A DNA stretch of 48,705 nucleotides from the IMG/VR virus record IMGVR_UViG_3300030329_005201, positions 1-48,705 of that record. One strand, written 5' to 3'. The notes beneath the pieces are model-generated. The model saw nothing but the letters and a program-made list of their open reading frames with translations. It made no database searches and had not been told where the DNA came from. Made by a program: the position numbers and the translations under genes. The DNA comes from a virus. Positions 6,423 through 14,493 of the stretch are shown one piece after another. The first letter of the stretch is position 1, and every line of letters starts with the position of its first letter.

Positions 6423-6825
6423 TGATCTTCAGAATAAATTATTTGATAATTACCCAGTAATATTCAGTGCCAAAAATGAACCTGTGACGGTTCCGGTGTG
6501 GTCTATCGAAACTGGTGACGGGTGGTATCATTTAATCGATACTTTATGTAAAGGTATTCAACGTTATTTGAGACTACAACGAGAATATAACAGTGATTTT
6601 AATATCAGCCCTGTTATAGCAACCCAAGTTAAAGAGAAGTTTGGACAACTTCGGTTTTACTATACAGGTGGAGATAGTTATGTTGATGGTATGGTTACCA
6701 TTATTTCACATCTATCAGCTAAGACTTGTGCAGAATGCGGTATAATAGGTGACATGCATAGAAGTTATATGGTCAGAAGCCTATGCACGATATGTTATGA
6801 GCAGAAAGCTAATGAAGAAGAATAA
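6415..6825 (+). CDS. Zinc-ribbon phage protein of unknown function
   Basis: 136 residues with a C-terminal cysteine set CAECGIIGDMHRSYM...CTICYEQ, a treble-clef or ribbon-like zinc site. Before it, WYHLIDTLCKGIQRYL and VKEKFGQLRFYYTGGD form a conserved-looking body seen in many phage hypotheticals. No enzymatic motif is visible. The start at 6415 overlaps the HNH gene. Confidence 0.65.
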   Translation: MNNDLQNKLFDNYPVIFSAKNEPVTVPVWSIETGDGWYHLIDTLCKGIQRYLRLQREYNSDFNISPVIATQVKEKFGQLRFYYTGGDSYVDGMVTIISHLSAKTCAECGIIGDMHRSYMVRSLCTICYEQKANEEE

Positions 6826-6970
6826 AGTAAAAGTTTATATGAATAAAAGCGATATAGAGTATTTAGTTAATGAAATGGGCGAGGAAGACGCCATCAAGTT
6901 TCTAACTAAACTTAAAGAAGATAATGTATTTGATCTTTATATTTATGAAGAAGAAGAGCTAGAGAATTAA
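6812..6970 (+). CDS. Very small acidic protein (52 aa)
   Basis: The ATG at 6812 lies in the tail of the previous gene (14-nt overlap) and gives MKKNKVKVYMNKSDIEYLVNEMGEEDAIKF..., ending EEEELEN. An internal ATG at 6839 is an alternative start. The stop abuts the tRNA at 6971 directly. No family is recognised. Confidence 0.5.
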   Translation: MKKNKVKVYMNKSDIEYLVNEMGEEDAIKFLTKLKEDNVFDLYIYEEEELEN

Positions 6971-7099
6971 TCTAGGGTGGCGGAAATGGTAGACGCGTCG
7001 TATTGTCTATGCGATGACTTATGATCGGATGTGTGCCTGCTAATGCAACCGTACAGATCGATGTGATTAGGTCTTAGAGGTTCGAGTCCTTTCCCTAGA
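6971..7099 (+). tRNA. Type II tRNA with a giant (about 60-nt) variable arm, GTC loop
   Basis: Acceptor TCTAGGG (6971-6977) pairs with CCCTAGA (7093-7099). The D-arm GCG-GAAATGGTAGA-CGC is of the Leu/Ser class, and the T-arm is AGAGG-TTCGAGT-CCTTT. The anticodon arm TCGTA-TTGTCTA-TGCGA (6998-7014) is intact with a 7-nt loop, and its central triplet GTC would read Asp codons. That clashes with a Leu-type body, and U at position 37 is unusual. The variable region spans 7015-7075. It opens with GACTTA paired to TAGGTC (7016-7021 with 7068-7073) and contains GATC/GATC and CGG/CCG. The gene sits at the convergence of the two large transcription units. Confidence 0.7.
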
Positions 7100-7101
7100 G
7101 C

Positions 7102-7701
7102 TTAAACGTGCTCAAATGCCATAGTAAAAACTACACTAGTATCTTGACCAGTTGTCGCTGTAGACCCTGAGCCCGGCTGATGCTTTCTTCGTATAAATGG
7201 GACAATACAATCACCCTTAGTTAGGGTGACATCTAATCCTTGATCCGCATTATACAGGTAATACTGTGTTGCAGCACTTAACTGTAGGTTAGATCCTAAC
7301 TGTGTCAGTGTAGGCTCTGTTCCCGTATTATACGCCGGAGTAAACTTACATACAGCTGCCTCATAAAGCCACGGGTCGGAACTCCAGTTAGTTAGGTAAA
7401 CATCAAATTTAATTAGTTTACAATCATATAACACCCTAAGTTGTCCCGTATAATCCTGAATATCTGCCAAAGTCGAAGGTAATGCTGCATTAACATTAGC
7501 ACTCGACTCATCTATAGACACTGTTGCGTCTACGCCATCACGATCACTACTGTAATAAGAAAAGGTATTTTTACTGTAAGGATAAAACCATTTAGCTGCA
7601 CTTGCTGAACTTTCCAGTCTGCCTTTAATTGCCCATTCTTTATAAAACTTAGTTTCTTCAGACCCTCTAAGGTCTCTTTTTCCAATTCTATGTAAACCCA
7701 T
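7102..7701 (-). CDS. Virion-associated protein, unknown (199 aa)
   Basis: The last gene of the leftward structural operon, ending 2 nt from the convergent tRNA. It starts MGLHRIGKRDLRGS with an AGAGGA site. The body is Ser/Thr/Asp-rich and beta-like (DATVSIDESSANVNAALPSTLADIQDYTGQLRVLYDCKLIKFDVYLTN), typical of small fibre or decoration proteins. The function is inferred from position downstream of the fibre genes. Confidence 0.6.
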   Translation of the reverse strand: MGLHRIGKRDLRGSEETKFYKEWAIKGRLESSASAAKWFYPYSKNTFSYYSSDRDGVDATVSIDESSANVNAALPSTLADIQDYTGQLRVLYDCKLIKFDVYLTNWSSDPWLYEAAVCKFTPAYNTGTEPTLTQLGSNLQLSAATQYYLYNADQGLDVTLTKGDCIVPFIRRKHQPGSGSTATTGQDTSVVFTMAFEHV

Positions 7702-7713
7702 TATAATCCTCTT

Positions 7714-8037
7714 TTAATTATGTCTTAAACCAGGACCAACACCTGCTACTACAATGTAAGTAGTACCTGCCGCTGACCCAATCCCAGATATTGCACATGA
7801 AGGTACTGTGCCTGATTCAAAAACAAGAGCAGCACCTGATGCTATTTGCACATGAGAGGATGTAGCAGTTCCACCTAATGAAATGTACAAAGTATTAGAA
7901 GCGTGAGTATTCTGAACTAAAAGATACTCCCTTTCATTATTTGCTGCTAACAATGTTGCAGCTACTGTACCCACAGTACCTGTAGTTTCAGTAAAGCTAT
8001 TTCTTTTAACCGAAAGACATCTAACTCGATCACTCAT
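7714..8037 (-). CDS. Small beta-rich virion protein (107 aa)
   Basis: The pattern VAATLLAANNEREYLLVQNTHASNTLYISLGGTA...GAALVFESGTVP...GTTYIVVAGVG is a compact beta-sandwich type found in phage head or tail decoration proteins. An AGGAGT site precedes the ATG at 8037. No exact family is named. Confidence 0.6.
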   Translation of the reverse strand: MSDRVRCLSVKRNSFTETTGTVGTVAATLLAANNEREYLLVQNTHASNTLYISLGGTATSSHVQIASGAALVFESGTVPSCAISGIGSAAGTTYIVVAGVGPGLRHN

Positions 8038-8041
8038 TATA

Positions 8042-8464
8042 TTACTCCTTAAACCGATCCATAAAACATACCATTAAATTCTTTTCTGATACACTTTGTA
8101 CTAATTCTAATAGTTTAGCTTTAGTAAAACTTTTATCTTTAAATGGATTAAACTCACTTTTATATACACTATCCAATATAGTAGATAGGTTTGCTTTACT
8201 TGTAGATGAACTAAACGAAGGAAATGGATCAGCTCGCTTTGTTAACATCCAGTTTTGACCATCAGTAAACCATAACCATCCATCCGGCAAACCATAATTA
8301 GCAGCAGAATCATTAGGTGTATAACCTAAATACTCTAAAAATGGAATAGCAGTTAAAAACGCGGGTTTTCTATCTGAATCAATTTCCATATTATAACCAT
8401 GAAGAAACCCTCCAGGTTTAATATTGGTTTGATAATTTACAATAAATAATTTCATATTATTCAT
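8042..8464 (-). CDS. Unknown protein of the fibre region (140 aa)
   Basis: MNNMKLFIVNYQ start overlapping the previous gene's stop by 8 nt; the second Met at 8455 is an alternative. It has an aromatic-rich middle (DGWLWFTDGQNWMLTKR) and a Lys-rich helical C-terminus. No domain is recognised. Its place between fibre-type genes suggests a chaperone or minor virion protein. Confidence 0.55.
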   Translation of the reverse strand: MNNMKLFIVNYQTNIKPGGFLHGYNMEIDSDRKPAFLTAIPFLEYLGYTPNDSAANYGLPDGWLWFTDGQNWMLTKRADPFPSFSSSTSKANLSTILDSVYKSEFNPFKDKSFTKAKLLELVQSVSEKNLMVCFMDRFKE

Positions 8465-9623
8465 CCATTAATAATATACAACTACCTGATTCAGTAGTAC
8501 TAAATCTGCTTGCTGAAATAGCATATCCTTTTTTGTTTCCTAATAAATCAGTTAGTACAGTAGTATTTATAGCTTCACTAGGACAAACATATACTTGCCT
8601 TAATGATCCTACAGCAGCATAAGGAGAGTTATACTCATGATAGTTTAGTGGAAATTTAACTAGATATCTATTTTTCTTTGTTAGGGCAGCACTTGTAGGA
8701 CTTCCTAGCTCTGTTTGCCATGCGCTAGTTTTAAGAAAATTATTATTATAACTCATTATTGGATACCATGAACTACTTGGTGTTGCTGTACCTAATGTAC
8801 CGTTTGTTTCATCATAGTACAAGAAAGAACAATGCCCATCATCTATAGGGTCTTGATACCAAGGTGCAGAAACGGTTCCTGTACCACTAGAATCGTATAA
8901 CCATGCTTTTCCAAGTCCACCATTTGAAGCAGTTCCTTCATCTGATGATAAATCAGCACTGCCCCCAATAACACCCCACATTCTTGCAGGATCTTCATCT
9001 ATTTCACCCGTATCAAAGGGTTTAATTATTGCACCAGCTAAACTAAAATATGATAAGTTACCTGATGTATCACAATCATTAAAAAATACTCCAAAGGATT
9101 CATCAGTCTCATAAATGCAAACTTGATCATGACTTTTCTTTGTAGCATCTTTATTATTTGGTGCAGCACATATCCAACCAGAAAATGATCCAGCTACTGT
9201 ATTATAAGGATTATTATTTCCCGTCCAATCGTTATCAAAGGCGTCATCTGTAACACCTGTCCAAAATCCTATATATATAAATTTAGCTCCGCCAGTTACA
9301 GCACCTTGACCATTATTACCCATTGCGTCTGTAGGCGGTATAGTTGTAGAGCAAAATGCTACTCTATAATTAGCTACTTTTTGAGCAGTTGTAGCACCAG
9401 ACTGATCTCCGGGTGAGTCTTTGGGTTTAAATACTATATATGGCTTTGCACTTGATCCGTATGTTGTACCATCATAAGCTACTTCCCAATAAGTTAAATT
9501 GGAACCCCCGCCACCTGCATTATCTTTTAATGCTACTAAAGCAGTATTATCCCAAGATGACCCTGGGTCAGATATAGTAGTAGGTAAAGTTTTTTTCCAT
9601 GTTAATGTAGGTAGATCAGCCAT
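8457..9623 (-). CDS. Probable tail fibre or appendage protein (388 aa)
   Basis: Rich in Gly, Ser, Thr, Asn and aromatic residues with no hydrophobic segments, including an N-terminal TLTWKKTLPTTISD and a linker GGGGS. The composition and position, next to the lectin-like protein, suggest an adhesin or fibre tip. No recognised domain. The gene follows the LamG-type gene by 7 nt and is presumably co-expressed with it. Confidence 0.55.
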   Translation of the reverse strand: MADLPTLTWKKTLPTTISDPGSSWDNTALVALKDNAGGGGSNLTYWEVAYDGTTYGSSAKPYIVFKPKDSPGDQSGATTAQKVANYRVAFCSTTIPPTDAMGNNGQGAVTGGAKFIYIGFWTGVTDDAFDNDWTGNNNPYNTVAGSFSGWICAAPNNKDATKKSHDQVCIYETDESFGVFFNDCDTSGNLSYFSLAGAIIKPFDTGEIDEDPARMWGVIGGSADLSSDEGTASNGGLGKAWLYDSSGTGTVSAPWYQDPIDDGHCSFLYYDETNGTLGTATPSSSWYPIMSYNNNFLKTSAWQTELGSPTSAALTKKNRYLVKFPLNYHEYNSPYAAVGSLRQVYVCPSEAINTTVLTDLLGNKKGYAISASRFSTTESGSCILLMDE

Positions 9624-9630
9624 ATATCTA

Positions 9631-10824
9631 TTATCCTTTTACAGTCTGTAAGTGCAAGTGATTAGGACCATAATCACCAATATCATTTAGTGGGAAGTAG
9701 AACTTTATTTGAGATTTAATAGCAGATATACTACTTGCTATCGCTCCATTTCCGCTATTATAAATGTCATCTACGTAACTAGTAGAGTTAACATTAGATA
9801 TATCTATTCCCCAACAACATACATCGTTAATAATGCCCATGTTATTAGCTTCATACCCTAAAGTTGCTATGTCGTATGAGGCATGTGAGTATCCGCCTCC
9901 AATATTTAAATCGTTTGTAGTCTGAAAGTCATTCGTAGACAGGTTATCTGCAGTATTAGCTAATGTTAACGCTACATTATTTACATATGCTTTTATATCT
10001 GAGCCATCATAAATCATTACTATATGATGCCAATGGTTTTCACCTAAGACACCATCATAGGAAACCTCAATGCCGATCGCATGAGTATTCGCAAGGTTGT
10101 TCGTTGTGGTCAGTGTAGAAGTGCCTGTGTTTATGCTGGCAATCACATGCGTCTCTGCTGCCCCTGTACCATGCGCAACGGTAACGGATTGTCCCACGTA
10201 GAAGCCTGACACATCATTAACAACGCAGTTTTTTTGCCCCGAAGATGCTTGCGCAGTTAATCCAGAACTGCTACCATCACTATAGCCTTCAATTTTAGAG
10301 GTACCACTCGCCCTACACGAAAATATTAGTTTGCCTTCTTCACCACTTTCACCGGAAAACCATACTCCCCAACCTTGTCTCTTTGTTCTACCATTATTAG
10401 ATGCTGAAGTATGTACCTGATTAGTTACTAATGGCCTATCTAAGTCATTCCAAGTCCAAGTACTAGAAGTACTTTTATAAAATAACCAAAAACTTATAGA
10501 AAACGTATCTGTTTTAGAGAAGTTATATACAACATTATTTGCGTCATAAACTGATGTACAATCGTCAGTAGCTGCATTAAATGTCGCGTGGTGTGACCCT
10601 AAGTTAGTTATTGTTTGATTTGCTACAAATAATGACGTATCTGGTCCTGCTAGGTATACGCCTGTACTAGACGCTTCATCTGCAGCTTTTATATCTGAAG
10701 GAATTACTATAGGATTACCCATTATTTCTACACCCGCACTACCACCACCACCAGTACTGATAGGTGTTTTGGGTTGTAGAATAATTCCTGGATTATAAGA
10801 TCTATAACTTAATGGAAGTGCCAT
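9631..10824 (-). CDS. LamG/concanavalin-like lectin fibre protein with inserted module
   Basis: 397 residues. Residues about 95-180 (FSKTDTFSISFWLFYKS..., WGVWFSGES...LIFSCRASG) and about 262-340 (NHWHHIVMIYDGSDIKAYVNNVAL..., INDVCCWG) form the two halves of a LamG/laminin-G jelly roll, a glycan-binding fold common in phage receptor-binding proteins. Between them sits a separate beta module (about 189-255: LTAQASSGQKNCVVNDVSGFYVGQ...) with higher GC (88 of 180 bases in 10081-10260 against 16 of 60 in 9961-10020). This suggests a recombinational insertion. Receptor binding is inferred. Confidence 0.7.
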   Translation of the reverse strand: MALPLSYRSYNPGIILQPKTPISTGGGGSAGVEIMGNPIVIPSDIKAADEASSTGVYLAGPDTSLFVANQTITNLGSHHATFNAATDDCTSVYDANNVVYNFSKTDTFSISFWLFYKSTSSTWTWNDLDRPLVTNQVHTSASNNGRTKRQGWGVWFSGESGEEGKLIFSCRASGTSKIEGYSDGSSSGLTAQASSGQKNCVVNDVSGFYVGQSVTVAHGTGAAETHVIASINTGTSTLTTTNNLANTHAIGIEVSYDGVLGENHWHHIVMIYDGSDIKAYVNNVALTLANTADNLSTNDFQTTNDLNIGGGYSHASYDIATLGYEANNMGIINDVCCWGIDISNVNSTSYVDDIYNSGNGAIASSISAIKSQIKFYFPLNDIGDYGPNHLHLQTVKG

Positions 10825-10826
10825 AA

Positions 10827-11072
10827 TTACCAGCTAACTCCTAAACTAACTCCGGCTATATACTCATTATCATTAAAAACACTGATATCGTTCCAAATAG
10901 CTTTGCCGTAAGCCTTTGCAAATAAATCGTATTCATCTGTCTCATGGTCATACCTAAAGTAAGTTTCTGCAAAATCTGTATTTAAATCTAAACCTAATTT
11001 ATAACCATTTTCTTTAGGATTTAATTTTTCTACTTCTTTTACAAGCACACTTTCTTTTATTGATTCTGCCAC
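10827..11072 (-). CDS. Small ORF (81 aa), GTG start or frameshift extension of the holin-like gene
   Basis: The codon at 11072 is GTG with only a weak GGA upstream. The reading frame continues upstream without a stop into a run of ten A (11085-11094 on the complement) at the end of the previous gene, in the -1 frame. It may therefore be made as a fusion by slippage. The sequence ends YIAGVSLGVSW after alternating polar and apolar residues, like the last strands of a small beta structure. Function unknown. Confidence 0.5.
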   Translation of the reverse strand: MAESIKESVLVKEVEKLNPKENGYKLGLDLNTDFAETYFRYDHETDEYDLFAKAYGKAIWNDISVFNDNEYIAGVSLGVSW

Positions 11073-11080
11073 AGAGTCCG

Positions 11081-11575
11081 TTAATTTTTTTTTTGATTAT
11101 TAACTACTCTAACAGCTTTTTCAATTTCTCCACTTAAAAAGTTATCTGCTCCTGAGTTGCCACCAAACTCTGCTTTTAGTGCATCCCAGGTTTCACCAAA
11201 TACTAAATCTTTTGATTTACTAATAGCAATAGACTTTAATCGAGCCTTCTCTTGATCTGTAAGCTTACCATCTTCTGCAGCGGCTTTGAACTCATCCGCC
11301 ATGGTTTGAGACAGTTCAGATACAACGCCAAATACAACTTGGTTGGTCTTTAATAAAGCCCTTTTAACCATATCATATTTAACCTTTTCTTCAATTAATC
11401 TTTTTAGATATTTTCCACACCATAATAATACAGGCACTAAAGCAACTCCAACAATCCATGGTATGCCTTCACCTAGTAATTTGATCCAAAAGCTACCTGA
11501 TCCATCTTCTGCAAATGCAATAGATGGGATTAAAGTTAAAAATGTAAATAGAGATAAAAATAATGATTTGTTCAT
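11081..11575 (-). CDS. Holin-like membrane protein (signal sequence plus TM)
   Basis: 164 residues. MNKSLFLSLFTFLTLIPSIAFAED is a signal-type segment, and GIPWIVGVALVPVLLWCGKYL (about 38-58) is a transmembrane helix. The rest is a charged, helical cytoplasm-type tail with VKRALLKTNQVVFGVV...EFKAAAEDGKLTDQEKARL. The layout resembles phage LL-H-type holins and signal-arrest membrane proteins, but it sits among fibre genes, so a virion role is not excluded. AAGGAAA precedes the ATG. It ends at the A10 run described under the next ORF. Confidence 0.5.
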   Translation of the reverse strand: MNKSLFLSLFTFLTLIPSIAFAEDGSGSFWIKLLGEGIPWIVGVALVPVLLWCGKYLKRLIEEKVKYDMVKRALLKTNQVVFGVVSELSQTMADEFKAAAEDGKLTDQEKARLKSIAISKSKDLVFGETWDALKAEFGGNSGADNFLSGEIEKAVRVVNNQKKN

Positions 11576-11587
11576 GATATTTCCTTA

Positions 11588-13900
11588 TTAAGCTGGTACT
11601 CCGAATACGGAGAAGTTAATTGCGTACTCATTATTCGATGTAAGGTCTGGTACAACCTTTACTCGATTTGCTGTCTCATCATTATAATCTAAAGTGTGTA
11701 TGCAGAGATAAGTAAATTCGTTACCGCTTACATCATTAAAGCTTTGAATATATCCATAAGGCATATAACATGTAATGATTCCTGAATCAAATCTAGCGAT
11801 TGATACCTGCACACTTTGATTCGTAAACGAAGTATAGTTTGTTAATTTTATTATAATAGGGTGGACGTTATCACCGGCTGAGGTGACTTTTCTTACCGTA
11901 GTAGGTAGTTCCTGTGCGCCACCTGCCTTCCATTCAGTCGCATGCTCATTCTCTAAAGTCCCACCATATATGTTTGCGCCTGTTCCAGAAGATGTTGACC
12001 AAAAGCTTGACGTACCGCTTTGTGAGTTATTAGAGTAATTCACAGCAATGGAGTTTCTATAGACAACACCATAACAAAACGCCACTCCATATGATAAGTT
12101 TCTTTCTACATTAGTAGAACCTATCTTTGCTTTTACTTCACCGTCATAATCAACATTAAATTTATAAATTCCTGTTGAGCCATCCCATACACGAAGACCA
12201 TAGGTTATCCCTCCTAATGCTGCCGTGGACTGATTACTGCTATTAGCAGTACGTATATAACCGTTATTCGAAGAATTTCCTTGTATATCCACTCGGATAT
12301 AATTATTTGCTCCTGTTTCTCTTATTATGATATCTCCGGCACTTGCCGTAGGTGCAATAGCTATTATTTCTTTTGTACCTGTTGAATCATATTGTTTTAA
12401 TGAATCATCAGCTATAACAGTTCTTTTTATAGGAGTAGCAGCAGCGTCATATAAATCAATACTATCTGCATCAATTATCACACCATCTTTTCCAGAAGTG
12501 TTATTAAACTTAATAGCAGTATCAGATATATCAGCTATAATTTGTGAAGCTGATTTAACTCGTATATATGGTGTAGGGGATACTTCTACTCTAATGTTTG
12601 AACCTGCATCATTTGCTTTAAATAATGAACCTGTATTTAGATTTAGCTCTGTTCCAGTAGCAAAGTTACATTTTGTAGATGCTGATGCAAAATTCAATGA
12701 ATATGCAGATACATCCCACGTCAGGTGGGTAGCACCTGACACTGTGCTCTTAAACGTGACATCTGCGTCATTAAAGCTAGTAGCACCCGTGTTAGTTGTA
12801 GCAGCACTACTAGTTAGTGTAGTCCCTGTGATAGTAACGTTACCGCTTAATGTGCTTGTTCCGCTGCTAATAAACGCTGTATTCACAGTTAAGTTTTTAA
12901 CTGTTAATGTATCAGTATTTGTTCCGGAAACTAAGCTACTATATAGATTTGAAGCAGTCATATAATAATTTGCTTCATCAGTAATGTTTGCTTCTAATAA
13001 CGTATTAGTATTTGCGGTTCTAGCTACTGTACAGATCTTAATGGCTATGTGCGTTTCTACTGCCTCACCTAGAGGATCAGTTATTAAATAATCATCATTA
13101 TATTTGTAATGCACACACCATCTTAATTGTTTTCTATGGCTAGGGGATATTGATGTCGTAGAATCATGTAACTTATTAGTTAAATTCGTATATGTAGCAC
13201 TGGCAGTACCAAGGTTTTCAATAATATTATCTTCTTTAGGAGAAATATCTTCAAACCATGTTAATAACCAGAATTCGTCTGTAGTTCCAGCAGATGGGGT
13301 TACGATTGCTGGAGGTAGTATTTTATAGTGGTCGCCTACTGCAATGCTATTTGCTCCTGAAGGAAGGGTTATAACGCTACCACTAACACCTTGTATAGTA
13401 AATGTTGAACCTGAGTGAGTGCCGGATAAAAACTTTACCCTGCAAGGATAAGCGTTTGCATTGCCAGCCGCTGCCCACAACTGATAGCCATTAGAGTAGT
13501 TTACTTTCTCAGTATCACTAAAGTCATAGTTACCTCCATTTGCTGCAGTAGATGTAACTTGACCTACAGTAATATAATTTTTAGTATCATCATTATAATC
13601 AAAATCACTACTAATACTTATATACCTGCCAGATAGCACTGCTTGACCTGAAGCAAACTTCAAGTCATTAGTATTAGGACTAGCTTCAGTAGCTTTAAAT
13701 GATTTACTACCAGATCCCGAGTATAGACGAGCTGGTGTACCTATAGCAGATTTTAATGAGTGAAGTATCCAATAACGTAGTTCTTCAGAGTGTTCATTAA
13801 TATCCCAATCAAATAACGGTACACCTTGTTGAACAATTCTACCAAAATATGATTTACTCTGCTGAAATGCATCTTTACTTATATTAGCTGTATTTGCCAT
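11588..13900 (-). CDS. Tail fibre / baseplate-attached protein (770 aa, DUF6519-like start)
   Basis: The N-terminus (KSYFGRIVQQGVPLFDWDINEHSEELRYWI, residues 15-45) has the x-G-V-x-x-QQG-x-x-x-x-D-x-D-x-NE pattern of baseplate-bound DUF6519-type proteins. The remainder is Ser/Thr/Gly/Asn-rich repetitive beta sequence (SGTSTLSGNVTITGTTLTSSAATTNTG..., FKANDAGSNIRVEVS..., TNVERNLSYG), typical of trimeric fibre shafts. The C-terminal about 150 residues look like a globular tip. It probably links baseplate to receptor-binding parts. Confidence 0.65.
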   Translation of the reverse strand: MANTANISKDAFQQSKSYFGRIVQQGVPLFDWDINEHSEELRYWILHSLKSAIGTPARLYSGSGSKSFKATEASPNTNDLKFASGQAVLSGRYISISSDFDYNDDTKNYITVGQVTSTAANGGNYDFSDTEKVNYSNGYQLWAAAGNANAYPCRVKFLSGTHSGSTFTIQGVSGSVITLPSGANSIAVGDHYKILPPAIVTPSAGTTDEFWLLTWFEDISPKEDNIIENLGTASATYTNLTNKLHDSTTSISPSHRKQLRWCVHYKYNDDYLITDPLGEAVETHIAIKICTVARTANTNTLLEANITDEANYYMTASNLYSSLVSGTNTDTLTVKNLTVNTAFISSGTSTLSGNVTITGTTLTSSAATTNTGATSFNDADVTFKSTVSGATHLTWDVSAYSLNFASASTKCNFATGTELNLNTGSLFKANDAGSNIRVEVSPTPYIRVKSASQIIADISDTAIKFNNTSGKDGVIIDADSIDLYDAAATPIKRTVIADDSLKQYDSTGTKEIIAIAPTASAGDIIIRETGANNYIRVDIQGNSSNNGYIRTANSSNQSTAALGGITYGLRVWDGSTGIYKFNVDYDGEVKAKIGSTNVERNLSYGVAFCYGVVYRNSIAVNYSNNSQSGTSSFWSTSSGTGANIYGGTLENEHATEWKAGGAQELPTTVRKVTSAGDNVHPIIIKLTNYTSFTNQSVQVSIARFDSGIITCYMPYGYIQSFNDVSGNEFTYLCIHTLDYNDETANRVKVVPDLTSNNEYAINFSVFGVPA

Positions 13901-13911
13901 TATATTATCCC

Positions 13912-14481
13912 TTAGGTATATTCACTCTTACTTAAGAACTTTAGCTTAATTTCTCTAACTACACTAACACCACTTGTTTTTGTGAATGCTGTATGTGCTA
14001 TCCAATTAATCATATAGCCACTATCTGCCGTACCAGTAGCATTTCCTCCGAATAAAGCAAACTCTCTTAACAATACATCATCTACTGCGGAGGTTAATGA
14101 TACAGTTATTTTTAGTAGTCTTGATTTTGAACCACTAGTTGGTGTGCCAACCGCTGCTTCTGATGTAACATCTAAATATGAAAAATCAGAAGAGCTTAGT
14201 GCAAATCTCGCCTTTTCGTCCTTTAATGTAGTATCTGTATATAATAGATCTGTCCCAGGTACAGGAGTTTGAGAATCCCATGCAGCTAAACCAGCACCAA
14301 CTGCCATATACTGTATGCCACCTAAAGTAGGATTAGCATTTGTTGCTGTTTCTGCAAATAATGCAGACATAAGAGTTGAACCAGTTACCTGGGGTTGGTT
14401 ATGCATCCAGTCACCAACTACAACTCTGCCATCCTCATATGTTAATGTGTCTCTCCAGATTCCTTTAATTATTAAACTCAT
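13912..14481 (-). CDS. Tail-collar/fibre-type protein (189 aa)
   Basis: Begins MSLIIKGIWRDTLTYEDGRVV. The central GGIQYMAVGAG and LLKITVSLTSAVDDVLLREFALFGGNAT...GYMINWIAH are recurrent in phage proteins encoded directly after tail protein I. This suggests a baseplate-proximal fibre adaptor. No catalytic motif. Confidence 0.6.
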   Translation of the reverse strand: MSLIIKGIWRDTLTYEDGRVVVGDWMHNQPQVTGSTLMSALFAETATNANPTLGGIQYMAVGAGLAAWDSQTPVPGTDLLYTDTTLKDEKARFALSSSDFSYLDVTSEAAVGTPTSGSKSRLLKITVSLTSAVDDVLLREFALFGGNATGTADSGYMINWIAHTAFTKTSGVSVVREIKLKFLSKSEYT

Positions 14482-14493
14482 TATGTTCTCTTA

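Noticed and set aside
11343-12965. Plus-strand ORFs opposite the fibre and holin-like genes
   Set aside because: Antisense shadows of strongly coding minus-strand genes; no ribosome sites and no recognisable content.
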